This document shows, piece by piece, positions 8,892-17,972 of a stretch of 64,000 nt of DNA. Under the pieces are notes generated by a model. It worked only from the letters and a program-made list of their open reading frames with translations. It was not told the DNA's origin and did not search any database. Source of the stretch: Labilithrix sp. GTDB lineage: Bacteria > Myxococcota > Polyangia > Polyangiales > Polyangiaceae. A program made the translations under genes and the position numbers. Where the stretch lies: assembly GCA_028287035.1 (NCBI GenBank), contig JAQBQL010000232.1, forward strand, positions 1 through 64,000, given 5' to 3'. The first letter of the stretch is position 1, and each line of letters begins with the position of its first letter.

Positions 8892-10682
8892 ATGCCCGTC
8901 CTCACCGCACGTGACGTCACGAAGGCCTACGGCCTCCGGCCGTTGTTCAACCAGGCCACGTTCACCATCCGGCGCGGCGAGAAGGTCGCGCTGCTCGGCC
9001 CGAACGGCACCGGCAAGTCCACGCTGCTGCGCGTCCTCGCCGGCCTCGAGCCGCTCGACACCGGCGTCATCGACCGCCGCAAGGACGCATCGATCCTCTA
9101 CCTGCCGCAGGAGCCCGAGCTCGACCCGACGCGCAGCCCGCGCGAGATCGCCCGCGAGGGCCTCGCGCTGTGGCATGCCGCGAAGGAGAGCTACGACGAC
9201 GTGTCCCGCCGCATCGGCGAGGGCGAGGTCTCCGACGAGCTCCTCGCCGAGCAGGCGACCCTCGCCGAGGACGTCGAGCGCCTCGGCGGCTGGTCACGCG
9301 ATCACGAGGTCGACGAGGTGCTCCTCCACCTCGGCGTCCGTGACGTGGAGCGGCCCGTCGGCTCGATGAGCGGCGGCGAGAAGCGGCGCGTCGCGCTCGC
9401 CCGGATCCTCATTGCCAAGCCGGACCTCGCGATCTTCGACGAGCCCACGAACCACCTCGACGCCGACACGATCGAGTGGCTCGAGGAGTATCTGGTGACC
9501 GATTTCCCGGGCGCCGTGCTGCTCGTCACCCACGACCGCTACCTGCTCGATCACGTCGCCCAGCGCGTGCTCGACCTCGAGGACGGCAAGGTCACCGAGT
9601 ACACGAAGCGTAACCGGGACCTCGGCGCGTTCGAGGACTTCGTCGAGCAGAAGGCCGAGCGCTATGCCCACGCCGAGCGCGTCGAGTCGAACCGGCAGAA
9701 CTTCCTCCGCAAGGAGATCGAGTGGCTGCGCCGCGGCCCCAAGGCCCGATCGACGAAGCAGAAGGCGCGCATCCAGCGGGCGGAGACCGCGATCGGCGCC
9801 GAGGGTCTGCGGGTGCGCGGCGAGGTCGAGCTCACGGGTCTCGAGGCCGGCGCCTCGCGCCTCGGCGGCAACATCCTCGAGCTGCTCGGGGTCGGCGTCG
9901 AGCTCGGCGGGCGCACGCTGGTCGAGGACCTGACGCTCCGCCTCGTGAAGGGCACGCGCGTCGGCATCGTCGGCCCGAACGGCGCCGGCAAGACCACGCT
10001 GCTGAAGCTCGTGACCGGCGAGCTGAAGCCCACGCGCGGCAAGGTGGTGAAGGGCGTGCAGACGAAGTTTGCGTACTTCGACCAGGCGCGCACCACGCTG
10101 CGCGACGACTGGACCGTCCTCGACAACGTCTCCGAGCGCGAGCACTCCGACAAGGTCGGCGCAGGCACGGTCACCATCGGCGATCGCGTGATGGAGATGC
10201 GCGCGTACCTCGAGCTGTTCCTGTTCGAGGGCGCCGCCCTCCGCCGCAAGGTCTCGGCGCTGTCCGGCGGCGAGCGCGCGCGCGTCGCTCTCGCCCTGGC
10301 GCTGAAGACGGGCGCGAACGTCCTCCTCCTCGACGAGCCCACGAACGACCTCGACATCGCGACGCTCGGCTCGCTGGCGGAGCTCATCGAGAGCTGGCCG
10401 GGCTGCGTGCTCGTCGTCTCGCACGATCGCTTCTTCCTGGACCGCGTGGTCACCTCGATCCTGGCGTTCGAGGGCGACGGCGTGATCACCCAGTACGCGG
10501 GCAACTGGGACGATTACCTGACGCAGAAGCGTGACGCCGAGAAGCGAGCGAAGGAGTCCCGGAAGGGTGCGTCGTCGCCTCCGCCGGCGCCGGCACCGGC
10601 GAAGCCCGCGCCCACCGCACCCACCGCGCCCACCGGCGGCAAGGGCGGCCGCAAGCCGACGCGGGTCCGCGGCGCCAGCTGA
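8892..10682 (+). CDS. uup: ABC-F ATPase, Uup type
   Basis: A 596-residue protein with two ABC domains and no membrane segment. The first has GPNGTGKST, the signature [13 protein letters not shown] and [12 protein letters not shown]; the second has [21 protein letters not shown] and [11 protein letters not shown]. The linker contains the Uup-style arm [20 protein letters not shown]. After residue ~555 there is a basic stretch and then an Ala/Pro-rich low-complexity tail ending in lysine/arginine, in place of the usual long coiled coil. ABC-F proteins act on ribosomes; Uup is linked to DNA-repeat stability and ribosome assembly. No resistance context is seen nearby. Confidence 0.92.
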   Translation: MPVLTARDVTKAYGLRPLFNQATFTIRRGEKVALLGPNGTGKSTLLRVLAGLEPLDTGVIDRRKDASILYLPQEPELDPTRSPREIAREGLALWHAAKESYDDVSRRIGEGEVSDELLAEQATLAEDVERLGGWSRDHEVDEVLLHLGVRDVERPVGSMSGGEKRRVALARILIAKPDLAIFDEPTNHLDADTIEWLEEYLVTDFPGAVLLVTHDRYLLDHVAQRVLDLEDGKVTEYTKRNRDLGAFEDFVEQKAERYAHAERVESNRQNFLRKEIEWLRRGPKARSTKQKARIQRAETAIGAEGLRVRGEVELTGLEAGASRLGGNILELLGVGVELGGRTLVEDLTLRLVKGTRVGIVGPNGAGKTTLLKLVTGELKPTRGKVVKGVQTKFAYFDQARTTLRDDWTVLDNVSEREHSDKVGAGTVTIGDRVMEMRAYLELFLFEGAALRRKVSALSGGERARVALALALKTGANVLLLDEPTNDLDIATLGSLAELIESWPGCVLVVSHDRFFLDRVVTSILAFEGDGVITQYAGNWDDYLTQKRDAEKRAKESRKGASSPPPAPAPAKPAPTAPTAPTGGKGGRKPTRVRGAS

Positions 10683-10698
10683 CGCGGGTGGGCCGCGC

Positions 10699-10777
10699 AC
10701 CGTGAGGGATCCGAACGACTTCGGCCACCGCGGCCCTCCCCCACACCCCCCAAGTCGTGAGGGGTCCGAACGATCTT
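10699..10777 (+). repeat. two more copies of the ~55-bp repeat
   Basis: CGTGAGGGATCCGAACGACT at 10701 and a second copy with GGTCC in place of GATCC at 10755-10777 are the same unit as the array at 4925-5153, again about 55 bases apart and again in the gap between two convergent genes (ABC-F end and patatin end). Confidence 0.85.
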
Positions 10778-10784
10778 GGGCGCG

Positions 10785-11687
10785 CTACGCGGCTGGCGTG
10801 CTCGGCCCGCGCGCGGCCTTGATCTTCGCGCGCGGCTGAGGGGACGGGACCGGGGCCTCCCAGCGCGCGAGCGCCTTTTTCGCCTGCGAGTAGCCACTGT
10901 CGACGAGGTACCGCGCGGCGTCGATGGTCGGGAGCATCCACCGAACGAGGCTGCCGAATCCGAGATTCGCCGGCGGAGCAATGGCGAGGAAACGCACCCC
11001 CCGGAAGTGATCGTCGACGATCTCGGCGTCGACGAATCCAACGTTCGACGCGCGCCGGAAGAAGATCTCGGCATAGCGCCACATCGAACGAACGGCCGAC
11101 GGCTTCTTGAACCCTTCGCGGGGTATCGCGTGCACGTTGCACAGGTAGACGATCTCGGTCGCTCCGAGCTTCACCGCGGCGTGCAGCGGAGCGTTGTGGA
11201 GCAGGCCACCGTCGGCGAGCACCTCGCTTCCCAGCTGCACGGGCGGGAGCAGCGGGGGCAGCGCGTAGGCGCCGCGTGACACGGCGCGAAGGGCGTACGC
11301 GTCCTTCTCGGTACGGTTGCCACGCACCGTCACCTTGCCGGTCACGAGATCCGCGACGAGGAAGGAGAGATTGCGCGGATCCTTCATCATCGCCTCGAAG
11401 TCGACGCCGGCCTCGACGCGCGCCCGGAACCACCGCGCATCGAGGAGCCCCTCCGAGAAGTTCTTGCCGTGGATGAGCCCGCGCAGCACGGTGCGGAGCT
11501 TCGCGACCGAGCACCAGAACTTGATCGACTCCTGCGCCCCGCCGACCAGGTAGCGCATCAGGTTGATGCCGCCGGCGCTCGATCCGATCATCACGTCCGG
11601 CACGAATCCGTGCTCCTCGAGCGCCTTCAGCGCGCCTGCCGAGAATGCCCCGAGCGTGCCGCCGCCTCCGAGGATGAGAACCTTCAT
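10785..11687 (-). CDS. patatin-like phospholipase
   Basis: The ATG at 11687, preceded by AGGAG, gives 300 residues. The oxyanion-hole loop GGGGTLG lies at residues 7-13, the nucleophile elbow GSSAG has Ser 37, and the second member of the catalytic dyad is D159 in ADGG. These define a patatin-type acyl hydrolase acting on phospholipids or other acyl esters. No signal peptide is seen, so it is probably cytoplasmic or membrane-associated. Its start overlaps the stop of the upstream acyltransferase gene by 4 bases, coupling an acyl-removing with an acyl-adding enzyme. Confidence 0.9.
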   Translation of the reverse strand: MKVLILGGGGTLGAFSAGALKALEEHGFVPDVMIGSSAGGINLMRYLVGGAQESIKFWCSVAKLRTVLRGLIHGKNFSEGLLDARWFRARVEAGVDFEAMMKDPRNLSFLVADLVTGKVTVRGNRTEKDAYALRAVSRGAYALPPLLPPVQLGSEVLADGGLLHNAPLHAAVKLGATEIVYLCNVHAIPREGFKKPSAVRSMWRYAEIFFRRASNVGFVDAEIVDDHFRGVRFLAIAPPANLGFGSLVRWMLPTIDAARYLVDSGYSQAKKALARWEAPVPSPQPRAKIKAARGPSTPAA

Positions 11688-12469
11688 GCTGCACTCCTGG
11701 GGGCAGGATGCTGATTCGTCCACTCGCTGACGAGACCATCGAGCATCGACTGCGTCCGGTGCCAGACCTGATGGTGCAGATCGCGAACGATGGCGTCGTC
11801 GTTCTCGCTGGCGCCTTCCGGCATCACGATCGGCTCGCCGAAGCGAAACCAGAAGGGCACCGGATTCGGCAGCGGTCCACGCGGTCCCCACACGACGGGC
11901 AGGTCGTACTTGCCATGACCCATCAGCCACTCGCCGGTGCCGCGCAGGTGGCTCACCACGTTGAAGGTGTCGTCGACGCCGGCCGCGGCAAACGGGATGA
12001 TCGGCACCTTCGCCGCCAGCGCGAGGCGCACGAAGCCGACGCTCTTGTCCCAGAGGAGACGGTACTTGTCGCGCTGGTGCTTCAGGACTTCGCGGGCGCC
12101 GCCGGGATAGCAGACGACGAGATCTCCGCTATTGAGTGCACGCAGGCCATTGGCGGCGCAGCCGTACGCGCCGCCGAGCCGGACGAGCACGTCACGCAGC
12201 CCGGGTACCTGGAAGAACCAGCGGTCGGCGAGACCGACCGGCATCCGGCCGCAGGCTGCGAGGAGGCGCTCGAAGAAGAGCGGCGACTCGTACCCGAGCA
12301 GCCCGTGATTGCCAACGAGGAGCGCGGGACCCGTCGGTACGTTCTTCAGCCCGTCGACCGTGACGGGGTGCAGCACGGAGAGCGCGCGGACGAGCGGCCG
12401 TACGGCGCGCACCAGCGCAGGGCTCGTGCGCGCGCTCCACCGTTCTTCGAGAGCTCGTGCGATGGCCAT
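11684..12469 (-). CDS. acyltransferase of the DGAT/TMEM68-like branch
   Basis: A 261-residue protein. ALLVGNHGLLGYESPLF is the acyltransferase block I with the catalytic His, but the usual aspartate four residues later is missing. VCYPGGAREVLKH is the block-III signature of the diacylglycerol-acyltransferase/TMEM68 branch, and KVPIIPFAAAG is block IV. It probably transfers acyl groups to a lipid or sterol acceptor at the membrane. It is coupled by a 4-base overlap to the patatin-like lipase downstream. Another PlsC-type acyltransferase with a canonical motif is at 17969-18739. Confidence 0.82.
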   Translation of the reverse strand: MAIARALEERWSARTSPALVRAVRPLVRALSVLHPVTVDGLKNVPTGPALLVGNHGLLGYESPLFFERLLAACGRMPVGLADRWFFQVPGLRDVLVRLGGAYGCAANGLRALNSGDLVVCYPGGAREVLKHQRDKYRLLWDKSVGFVRLALAAKVPIIPFAAAGVDDTFNVVSHLRGTGEWLMGHGKYDLPVVWGPRGPLPNPVPFWFRFGEPIVMPEGASENDDAIVRDLHHQVWHRTQSMLDGLVSEWTNQHPAPRSAA

Positions 12470-12514
12470 TGCCGTGGCCGATGCGAGTTCCGTGCCTGAC
12501 GGCGCCGTTCCGCG

Positions 12515-13105
12515 TCAGCGAGCCAGAGGCAAACGGCGCCGCGCGTCACCGCGGGTCTCGGGCGCCGCGTGCGCGAAGAGCGAGCGAAGGAGGACGCGTT
12601 CGTCCCTGCCTCCGTCGACGGCGGCCTGCCGTCCGCCGAGGCGCTCCTCGAAAGGCCCGAGCGTCCAGCACACGTCGCCCGCGAGCTCCTCGAGCGGCGG
12701 CAACGTACCTGCATTGAGCGGGCACACGTCACGAGCCTCGACCGCCTCGCCGTCATCGTCCCGTTCGAGCCAGCGGAGCGGGAGGCCCTGGGTGCGGCAG
12801 ACGTAGGGGCGATGTTCGTAGATGCGGCACTCGCCTTCGGCCCCCAGGAATGCGCACGCGCCCTCCGCGTGAGGGAGCTCCGTCGCGAGGAGGGCCGCGT
12901 GATGGCGGCGGATCACGGCCGCCTCGATCGTGAACACCGAGAGATCGTCCGAGCAGCACGCGTTGCATCCGGCGCGGCATTGCAGCCGCTCGCGGTGCGC
13001 GGCGACGACGGGGGCGACCAGCTCGTCGCCCACCGCATGAAGACGCTCGACCCACGCGAGGGCTTCGGGCGGAACCGCGGCGGCTGCGTCTTCGCCGGTC
13101 GTCAT
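12515..13105 (-). CDS. YkgJ-family cysteine-cluster protein
   Basis: A 196-residue protein with the clustered cysteines of the YkgJ/CxxCxxCC family: CRAGCNACCSDD near residue 50, then CAFLGAEGECRIYEHRPYVCRTQG and further Cys residues downstream (DVCPL). The family is predicted to bind a metal ion or Fe-S cluster; function unknown. It lies 45 bases upstream (in transcription order) of nothing on the same strand except the acyltransferase gene, so it may be the first gene of that cluster. Confidence 0.8.
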   Translation of the reverse strand: MTTGEDAAAAVPPEALAWVERLHAVGDELVAPVVAAHRERLQCRAGCNACCSDDLSVFTIEAAVIRRHHAALLATELPHAEGACAFLGAEGECRIYEHRPYVCRTQGLPLRWLERDDDGEAVEARDVCPLNAGTLPPLEELAGDVCWTLGPFEERLGGRQAAVDGGRDERVLLRSLFAHAAPETRGDARRRLPLAR

Positions 13106-13163
13106 GGGCGTTGCCAGGTAGCGCGGCGGTGCGGCGCTGTCGAGGAGACGCCGGGGCGCGAGC

Positions 13164-13328
13164 TCAGCTGGGCGCGCCCGAGTACCGGACGAAGTACACG
13201 ACCATGACGACGAAGAAGACTCCGATGAGCGCGAGGCCCACGTGGACGCCCCTCGAGAGCCGGCGCACCCGCGGGAGCGGAGCGACGGCGTGGGGGTGGT
13301 TCGGCGGGTGCTTCGGTCGGTGTCTCAC
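13164..13328 (-). CDS. small tail-anchored membrane protein
   Basis: The GTG at 13328 gives 54 residues: a His/Pro/Arg-rich cytoplasmic half followed by one hydrophobic helix (VGLALIGVFFVVMVVYFV) and a short tail. The frame stays open to an ATG at 13397 but the extra residues look like non-coding sequence. The family is not recognised. It sits 58 bases before the YkgJ gene on the same strand and may be co-transcribed with it. Confidence 0.5.
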   Translation of the reverse strand: MRHRPKHPPNHPHAVAPLPRVRRLSRGVHVGLALIGVFFVVMVVYFVRYSGAPS

Positions 13329-13434
13329 GATGCCGCGTTCGAGCACGTTCCGGACCACCCCAGGAACGCGGTGAATCGGGCATGGGACGCGCGCCACGAC
13401 GTCCCAACGGGACGGAACACATCATCGCCGTTCA

Positions 13435-14352
13435 TCAGGATTCCCGGATCACGAGCACGATCTTCCCGGCGCCGCCGCGCTCCGCGAGGGCGTGCGCTTC
13501 GGCGGCGTGCGCCAGCGGCATGCGGCGGGTCGGGAGAAGGAACTTCCCGTCGCGCACGTCATCGGCGAACTCCCGGATCTTCGACGCGTCAGGACGCGCG
13601 AACACGCGCGTGATGGTGACGCCGGGATGCAGCGCGGCGACGCCGTCGGGTAGCATGGACGCGTATCCGAAGATCCCGCCAGCCTTCACCTTCGCCAGGA
13701 GCGCCGCGCCCGTCTCGCCGCCCACGGTATCGGCCACGGCATCCACCCTCGCGAACGCACCGACGGCGGCCGCGTCGTCGAGGGCGAGCGTGTCGACGCC
13801 GAGCGCGGCGGCTTCGGAGATCTGCGCGGAACGAACGCCCGCGATCACGTGCATGCCCATCTTCCTGGCCGTGTGCACGGCAGCACGACCGACGCTCCCG
13901 AGCGCGCCCGTCACGAGGATCGTCTGATCGCGCTGCCCTCGAGCCGCGACTCTCACGAGCTGGTCGCCCGTCAACGCCGCCAGGGGGATCGCGGCCGAAT
14001 CGACGAGATCGCAGCCGTCGGGCAGGTGCGCGACGACGTCCGCCGTCACCACCACGAGCTCGGCGTAGGTGGCCGTGGCCATCGCCAGGACGCGTTCGCC
14101 CGGCCGGATCGTCCGCACGTTCTTGCCGACGGCGCGCACGACGCCCGCCACGTCACGGCCGAGAATGGCCGGGAGCTGCAGCGGGAAATCCTTTTGCCTG
14201 ACGCCGGAGCGAATCTTCCAATCGATCGGATTGAGGCTCGTTGCCGCCGCCTCGATGAGCACCGCGTCGTCCCCGACGACGGGGTCGGGAACGTCGGTCT
14301 CGTAGGTGAGCGTTTCCGGCCCGCCGTAGGCGTGAATCACGACTGCTCGCAT
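13435..14352 (-). CDS. zinc-free MDR oxidoreductase (quinone reductase-like)
   Basis: A 305-residue protein of the medium-chain dehydrogenase/reductase family. The start MRAVVIHAYGGPETLTYETDVPDP is typical of the quinone-oxidoreductase branch; AILGRDVAGVVRAVG and GDQLVRVAARGQRDQTILVTGALGSVGRAAVHTA form the GroES-like and NADP-binding parts. No zinc-ligand cysteines are seen. It likely reduces quinones or enals using NADPH in the cytoplasm. A related gene begins at 63552. Confidence 0.9.
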   Translation of the reverse strand: MRAVVIHAYGGPETLTYETDVPDPVVGDDAVLIEAAATSLNPIDWKIRSGVRQKDFPLQLPAILGRDVAGVVRAVGKNVRTIRPGERVLAMATATYAELVVVTADVVAHLPDGCDLVDSAAIPLAALTGDQLVRVAARGQRDQTILVTGALGSVGRAAVHTARKMGMHVIAGVRSAQISEAAALGVDTLALDDAAAVGAFARVDAVADTVGGETGAALLAKVKAGGIFGYASMLPDGVAALHPGVTITRVFARPDASKIREFADDVRDGKFLLPTRRMPLAHAAEAHALAERGGAGKIVLVIRES

Positions 14353-14412
14353 GCCGTACAGACTGCATCACCGCGTGCCGGGCGGCGCGCGAATTCGTCG
14401 ATGCGGCCCTTG

Positions 14413-14862
14413 TCAGCGGTTGTGGAGGGCCTCGAAGAAGAACAGGTAGGCGGCCATCGTGCGGCGGTCGCCGGAGCTGCAGCCGTCGAAGCTGCCGCGC
14501 GACGACCCCGACGCGCTCCTCACGGTGCAGCCGTCCAGCTTGCCGATGCTGGTGCCGCTCGCGTTCCGCAGCGTGCCGTCCTGCTCCACCTTCCCGATGC
14601 TCGTGCCGGAGCCGTTGCGCACGGTGCCGTCCGACTCCACCTTCCCGATGCTCGACCCGGAGCCGTTGCGCACGGTGCCGCCCTGCTCGATCGTCCCGAC
14701 GCTCGACCCCGAGGCGTCGCGGACCGTCCCGCTGCTGTCGATCTTCCCGATGCTCGACCCGGACCCGCCCCGCACGGTCAGGTCCGCGAGCGCGGTGCCA
14801 GCAACGAGCAGCGCGGCGACGAAGGAGGTGAAGGCAACCGAGCGGCGCGCCAGAGTGGTCAT
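14413..14862 (-). CDS. secreted repeat protein of beta-flower type
   Basis: The ATG at 14862 gives 149 residues with a clear Sec signal (FTSFVAALLVAGTALA). The mature part is a run of about seven ~16-residue repeats of the form GTVRNGSGSSIGKVES, ending in a two-cysteine unit (GCTVRSASGSSRGSFDGC) and a short C-terminal tail. Such G-S-S-I-G-K repeats resemble the proteins described as 4-fold beta-flower; this assignment is by eye. It is probably periplasmic or outer-surface. The frame is open for 350 codons further upstream on the minus strand, but that part is antisense to the kelch gene and lacks coding character. Confidence 0.72.
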   Translation of the reverse strand: MTTLARRSVAFTSFVAALLVAGTALADLTVRGGSGSSIGKIDSSGTVRDASGSSVGTIEQGGTVRNGSGSSIGKVESDGTVRNGSGTSIGKVEQDGTLRNASGTSIGKLDGCTVRSASGSSRGSFDGCSSGDRRTMAAYLFFFEALHNR

Positions 14863-15000
14863 GGACGTGAGTACGGCGGGGCGTGCTCGCCCCTTCCCTC
14901 GGCGCGGCGCGAACATGTCAGAAGAGCGCCGCCGCCCCCGCCGGTCTGGCCTCCGTTCGCGAGCGAGCACACGCGCGGCACGGGCTGCTAGGCTCCCGTT

Positions 15001-16026
15001 GTGATCGGTGAATCGCGAGCAACTTCGCGGATAGTGGCGTGCCTGACCGCCGCAATCGGGGCATCGTGCACGTCGTCCGCCGCCCCTGCCGACCCGCCGA
15101 GCTCCATGCACTGGTCGGAGGCGCCCGCGCTGCCCGCCGCGCGCTTCGAGGCGTATGCCGCCGTGGCGAACGACAAGATCTACTTCATCGGCGGCATCAC
15201 GGGCGTGTTCGGCGACATTCGAACGGCAGCACCCAGCCGGCGGGTGGACGTCTTCGATCCCCGGACGGGGGCGTGGAGCGCCGGTCCCGAGTTGCCGATC
15301 GACGCGCCGAAGCACCACCTCACCGTCACTGTCGTGAACGACGCGATCTACGTCCTCGGTGGGTTCGATGGGATCATCGGGCAGACCGCAGGCGAGCCGT
15401 TCCGTCCGATCGCCCGCGCCTACGTGCTCGAGGGCTCGACGTGGCGACTCCTCGCGCCACCACCCCTTGCGCGGGGCGGGGCGACGGCGCAGGCCATCGA
15501 CGGACGCCTCTATGTAGCGGGCGGAGCGCCGAACGAGGGCGAGCCGTCCTATGCTCAGCTCGACATCTATGATGTCGCGAGCAACGCTTGGACGACCGGC
15601 AGGAGCATGCCGACGGCGCGCGAGCATGTGGCCTCGTGCGCCATCGATGGCACGATGATCGTGGTCGGGGGCTGGAACGATCACGAGCGCGCAGCGCAGG
15701 CCGCCGTCGAGCGCTACGACCCGAGGTCCGATCTCTGGACCACGCTCGCGCCTCTGCCGACCCGCCGAGGCGGGCTCGCCGCCGTCACCATCGGCTCGAG
15801 CTGCCACGTCGTCGGGGGCGAGGACTGGGCCCTTCCGCTTCCGGGGACGTTCGCCAGCCACGAGACGCTCGAGTTCACCAAGGGTACATGGGAGATCGAC
15901 GTGCCGATGCCGACCGCGCGCCACGGACTCGGGCTCGCATGGCTCGAAGGAAGGCTCTACGCGGTCGGCGGTGGGCCGAGCCAGGGCAACAGCTACACGG
16001 CAGTCGTCGAGGTGCTCGGGCCATGA
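15001..16026 (+). CDS. kelch-repeat exported protein
   Basis: A 341-residue protein from a GTG start with a hydrophobic N-terminal export segment ending near Cys 20 (possible lipoprotein). Six kelch units follow, each with a DxIYxIGGxxG or RLYVAGG strand and a W at its end (KIYFIGGITG, AIYVLGGFDG, RLYVAGGAPN, TMIVVGGWND, SCHVVGGEDW, RLYAVGGGPS). Kelch propellers bind proteins or sugars. Its stop overlaps the start of the next gene (ATGA), so the two propeller proteins are made together. Confidence 0.85.
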   Translation: MIGESRATSRIVACLTAAIGASCTSSAAPADPPSSMHWSEAPALPAARFEAYAAVANDKIYFIGGITGVFGDIRTAAPSRRVDVFDPRTGAWSAGPELPIDAPKHHLTVTVVNDAIYVLGGFDGIIGQTAGEPFRPIARAYVLEGSTWRLLAPPPLARGGATAQAIDGRLYVAGGAPNEGEPSYAQLDIYDVASNAWTTGRSMPTAREHVASCAIDGTMIVVGGWNDHERAAQAAVERYDPRSDLWTTLAPLPTRRGGLAAVTIGSSCHVVGGEDWALPLPGTFASHETLEFTKGTWEIDVPMPTARHGLGLAWLEGRLYAVGGGPSQGNSYTAVVEVLGP

Positions 16027-17972
16027 GCCGGGCGGCCTTCGCCGCCATCGTCGTTGCGAGCTTCGTCGCGATGGCGGTTGCTGGATCCGCGTGTCGCTCG
16101 TCGCGCGAGGAGACCCGCCCCTTGACCGGCTGTCGCGCGCGCACGGCAGGGCTCACGATGCCGACCTTCCACGGCAGCCTGGCACGCACGGGTTGGAGCG
16201 CTCAGGAGCCCGCTCTGGCCTCGACGCAGCTCGCGCACGGAATGAAGGCGCTCTGGACCTCCGCGCCGTTCGAGACCTTCGAGACCGGCGGCGTGACCTA
16301 TCGCGGGCGCACGTATGCCTCTCCGCTGTTCGCGGACGGCGTTCGCATCACGCAAGGAGCGGCGACCGGCGAGTCGGTGAGCGTCGTTTTCGTCGCGACG
16401 AGCAACGGTGACGTCTACGCACTGGTGGCATCGGAAGCGTCGTGCGCAGAAGGAACGCTCGCGGCGGGATCGGTGCTCTGGCGCACCAGGCTCGTCGTGC
16501 CGGGCGTACCTCCCAAGCTGGACGGACGCGACGACGCGGAGCCGCACTATCCGGGAATTGCCGTTGGAACCCTCGCCACGCCGGTGCTCGATCCGAGCTC
16601 CTCACCACCAACGCTGTACGTCACCGCCATGGATGCCGGCGGCGGAACGGCGCTGCCACGCTGGAAGCTGTTTGCCGTCGATGCGACGAGCGGTGCGGTG
16701 CGCCCGGGATGGCCAGTGGTGTTCGAGCGGCAGGCCGTCGAGGCCGCGAACACGAACGGTCCGGCCTACTTCGATGAAGATGCGCGGTTCGTGTCCCAGC
16801 GTTCCGCACTCGCGCTGTCTCCCGACGGGAAGCGCGTTTACGTCGCCTTCGGCGGGTACTGGGACGAGGCGGTCGGCTGGATCGCGGCGGTCGACACAGC
16901 CACGCCGCACATCACGAGCACCTTCTCGGGCGCCGCGGACACGCTCCTCGAGAATGGCACGCGGACCCGTCACGCGAACGCCGGGATGTGGGCGCCGGGC
17001 GGGCCATCCATCGATGACACGGGACGCGTCTACGTCACGACTGGAAATAGCCCCGAGTCGGACGGCCCACGGGGCGTGAAGCAATCGTGGGGCAACTCGC
17101 TCCTGCGCCTGAGCCCCGAGCTCGCCCTCGAGGACGCCTACACGCCTTTCGACTATTGCGAGCTCGATCGTCGAGACGTCGATATTGCCGGCTCATCGCC
17201 GATCCTCCTGCCACCGCTCGCCGGCAGCTCGACGCCTGATCTCCTCACGTTCGGCGGCAAGGCCGGCGTGGTCTATCTCCTCGACCGGAACGCGATCCCG
17301 AAAGCGAACGGCGTCCGTCAGCCATGCTCGGTCCGCTGGACCGACGCCGCGCGCGACGCGTCGCTACTTCCGGTCGGTGCCGCCGAGCCCTACTGCGAGG
17401 GCTTCGGGCCCGACCCATGCGCGGAACCACGGCCGTCGACGGCGTGCGTGCGGGGACCGCTCCAGGTCTTCGGACCCGCGGGAGACGACGCGGCGGTCGA
17501 CCACGCCAAGATGCGCACCACGCCGGCGTACTTCCGGTCCGACGACGGGACCTCGTACGTCTACGTCGCCGGGAGCACGAAAGCGCGACGCTGCTCGGCC
17601 GAAGGAACGCCGCCTTCACTGGTGCGTCTCCGGCTGGGCGGCGAGATCGGCAAGCCCGCTCACCTCGTGCGCGACGCGGCGGATGCGGAGCTCCGCTTCG
17701 TCAACCCTGGGTCACCCATCGTGGTCAGCGACGGCGGACGATCTCCGGTCATCTACGTCGTGGACCAGAACGCGCCGCGCTCGCAGCCGCTGCTCAGTCC
17801 TGCGACCCCGGCGCCTGTTCTCTATGCCATCGACGGCGTCAGCATGAAGATGCTCTGGAGAACGGCGCCAGGCGACCTCGAAGTCGGGGGCAAGTACGTC
17901 ACGCCGCTCGCGGCCCACGGCGTTCTCTATGTCGCCACCGATCGGCTTCACGCGTTCGCCGCTGCGCCCTAG
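16023..17972 (+). CDS. PQQ-type beta-propeller lipoprotein
   Basis: Starting at 16023, within the stop of the kelch gene, this encodes 649 residues with a lipoprotein signal (VVASFVAMAVAGSAC, Cys 24). Propeller features include MPTFHGSLARTGW, VVFVATSNGDVYAL, TLYVTAMDAGG, FGGKAGVVYLLDRN and KYVTPLAAHGVLYVATDRLHAF, a pattern typical of PQQ-like WD-type blades. No PQQ-dehydrogenase active-site residues can be assigned, so an enzymatic role is not claimed. It is probably an outer-membrane-associated scaffold or binding protein. Its 3' end overlaps the convergent PlsC gene by four bases. Confidence 0.82.
   Translation: MSRAAFAAIVVASFVAMAVAGSACRSSREETRPLTGCRARTAGLTMPTFHGSLARTGWSAQEPALASTQLAHGMKALWTSAPFETFETGGVTYRGRTYASPLFADGVRITQGAATGESVSVVFVATSNGDVYALVASEASCAEGTLAAGSVLWRTRLVVPGVPPKLDGRDDAEPHYPGIAVGTLATPVLDPSSSPPTLYVTAMDAGGGTALPRWKLFAVDATSGAVRPGWPVVFERQAVEAANTNGPAYFDEDARFVSQRSALALSPDGKRVYVAFGGYWDEAVGWIAAVDTATPHITSTFSGAADTLLENGTRTRHANAGMWAPGGPSIDDTGRVYVTTGNSPESDGPRGVKQSWGNSLLRLSPELALEDAYTPFDYCELDRRDVDIAGSSPILLPPLAGSSTPDLLTFGGKAGVVYLLDRNAIPKANGVRQPCSVRWTDAARDASLLPVGAAEPYCEGFGPDPCAEPRPSTACVRGPLQVFGPAGDDAAVDHAKMRTTPAYFRSDDGTSYVYVAGSTKARRCSAEGTPPSLVRLRLGGEIGKPAHLVRDAADAELRFVNPGSPIVVSDGGRSPVIYVVDQNAPRSQPLLSPATPAPVLYAIDGVSMKMLWRTAPGDLEVGGKYVTPLAAHGVLYVATDRLHAFAAAP

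Noticed and set aside
9294..10700. 468-codon minus-strand frame antisense to the ABC-F gene
   Set aside because: It is a shadow created by the high GC content; the translation is His/Arg/Ala-rich without motifs, whereas the plus strand is an unambiguous ABC-F protein.
14863..15924. N-terminal extension of the repeat-protein frame (14413-14862)
   Set aside because: It is antisense to the kelch gene, lacks coding character, and would bury a good signal peptide inside the protein.
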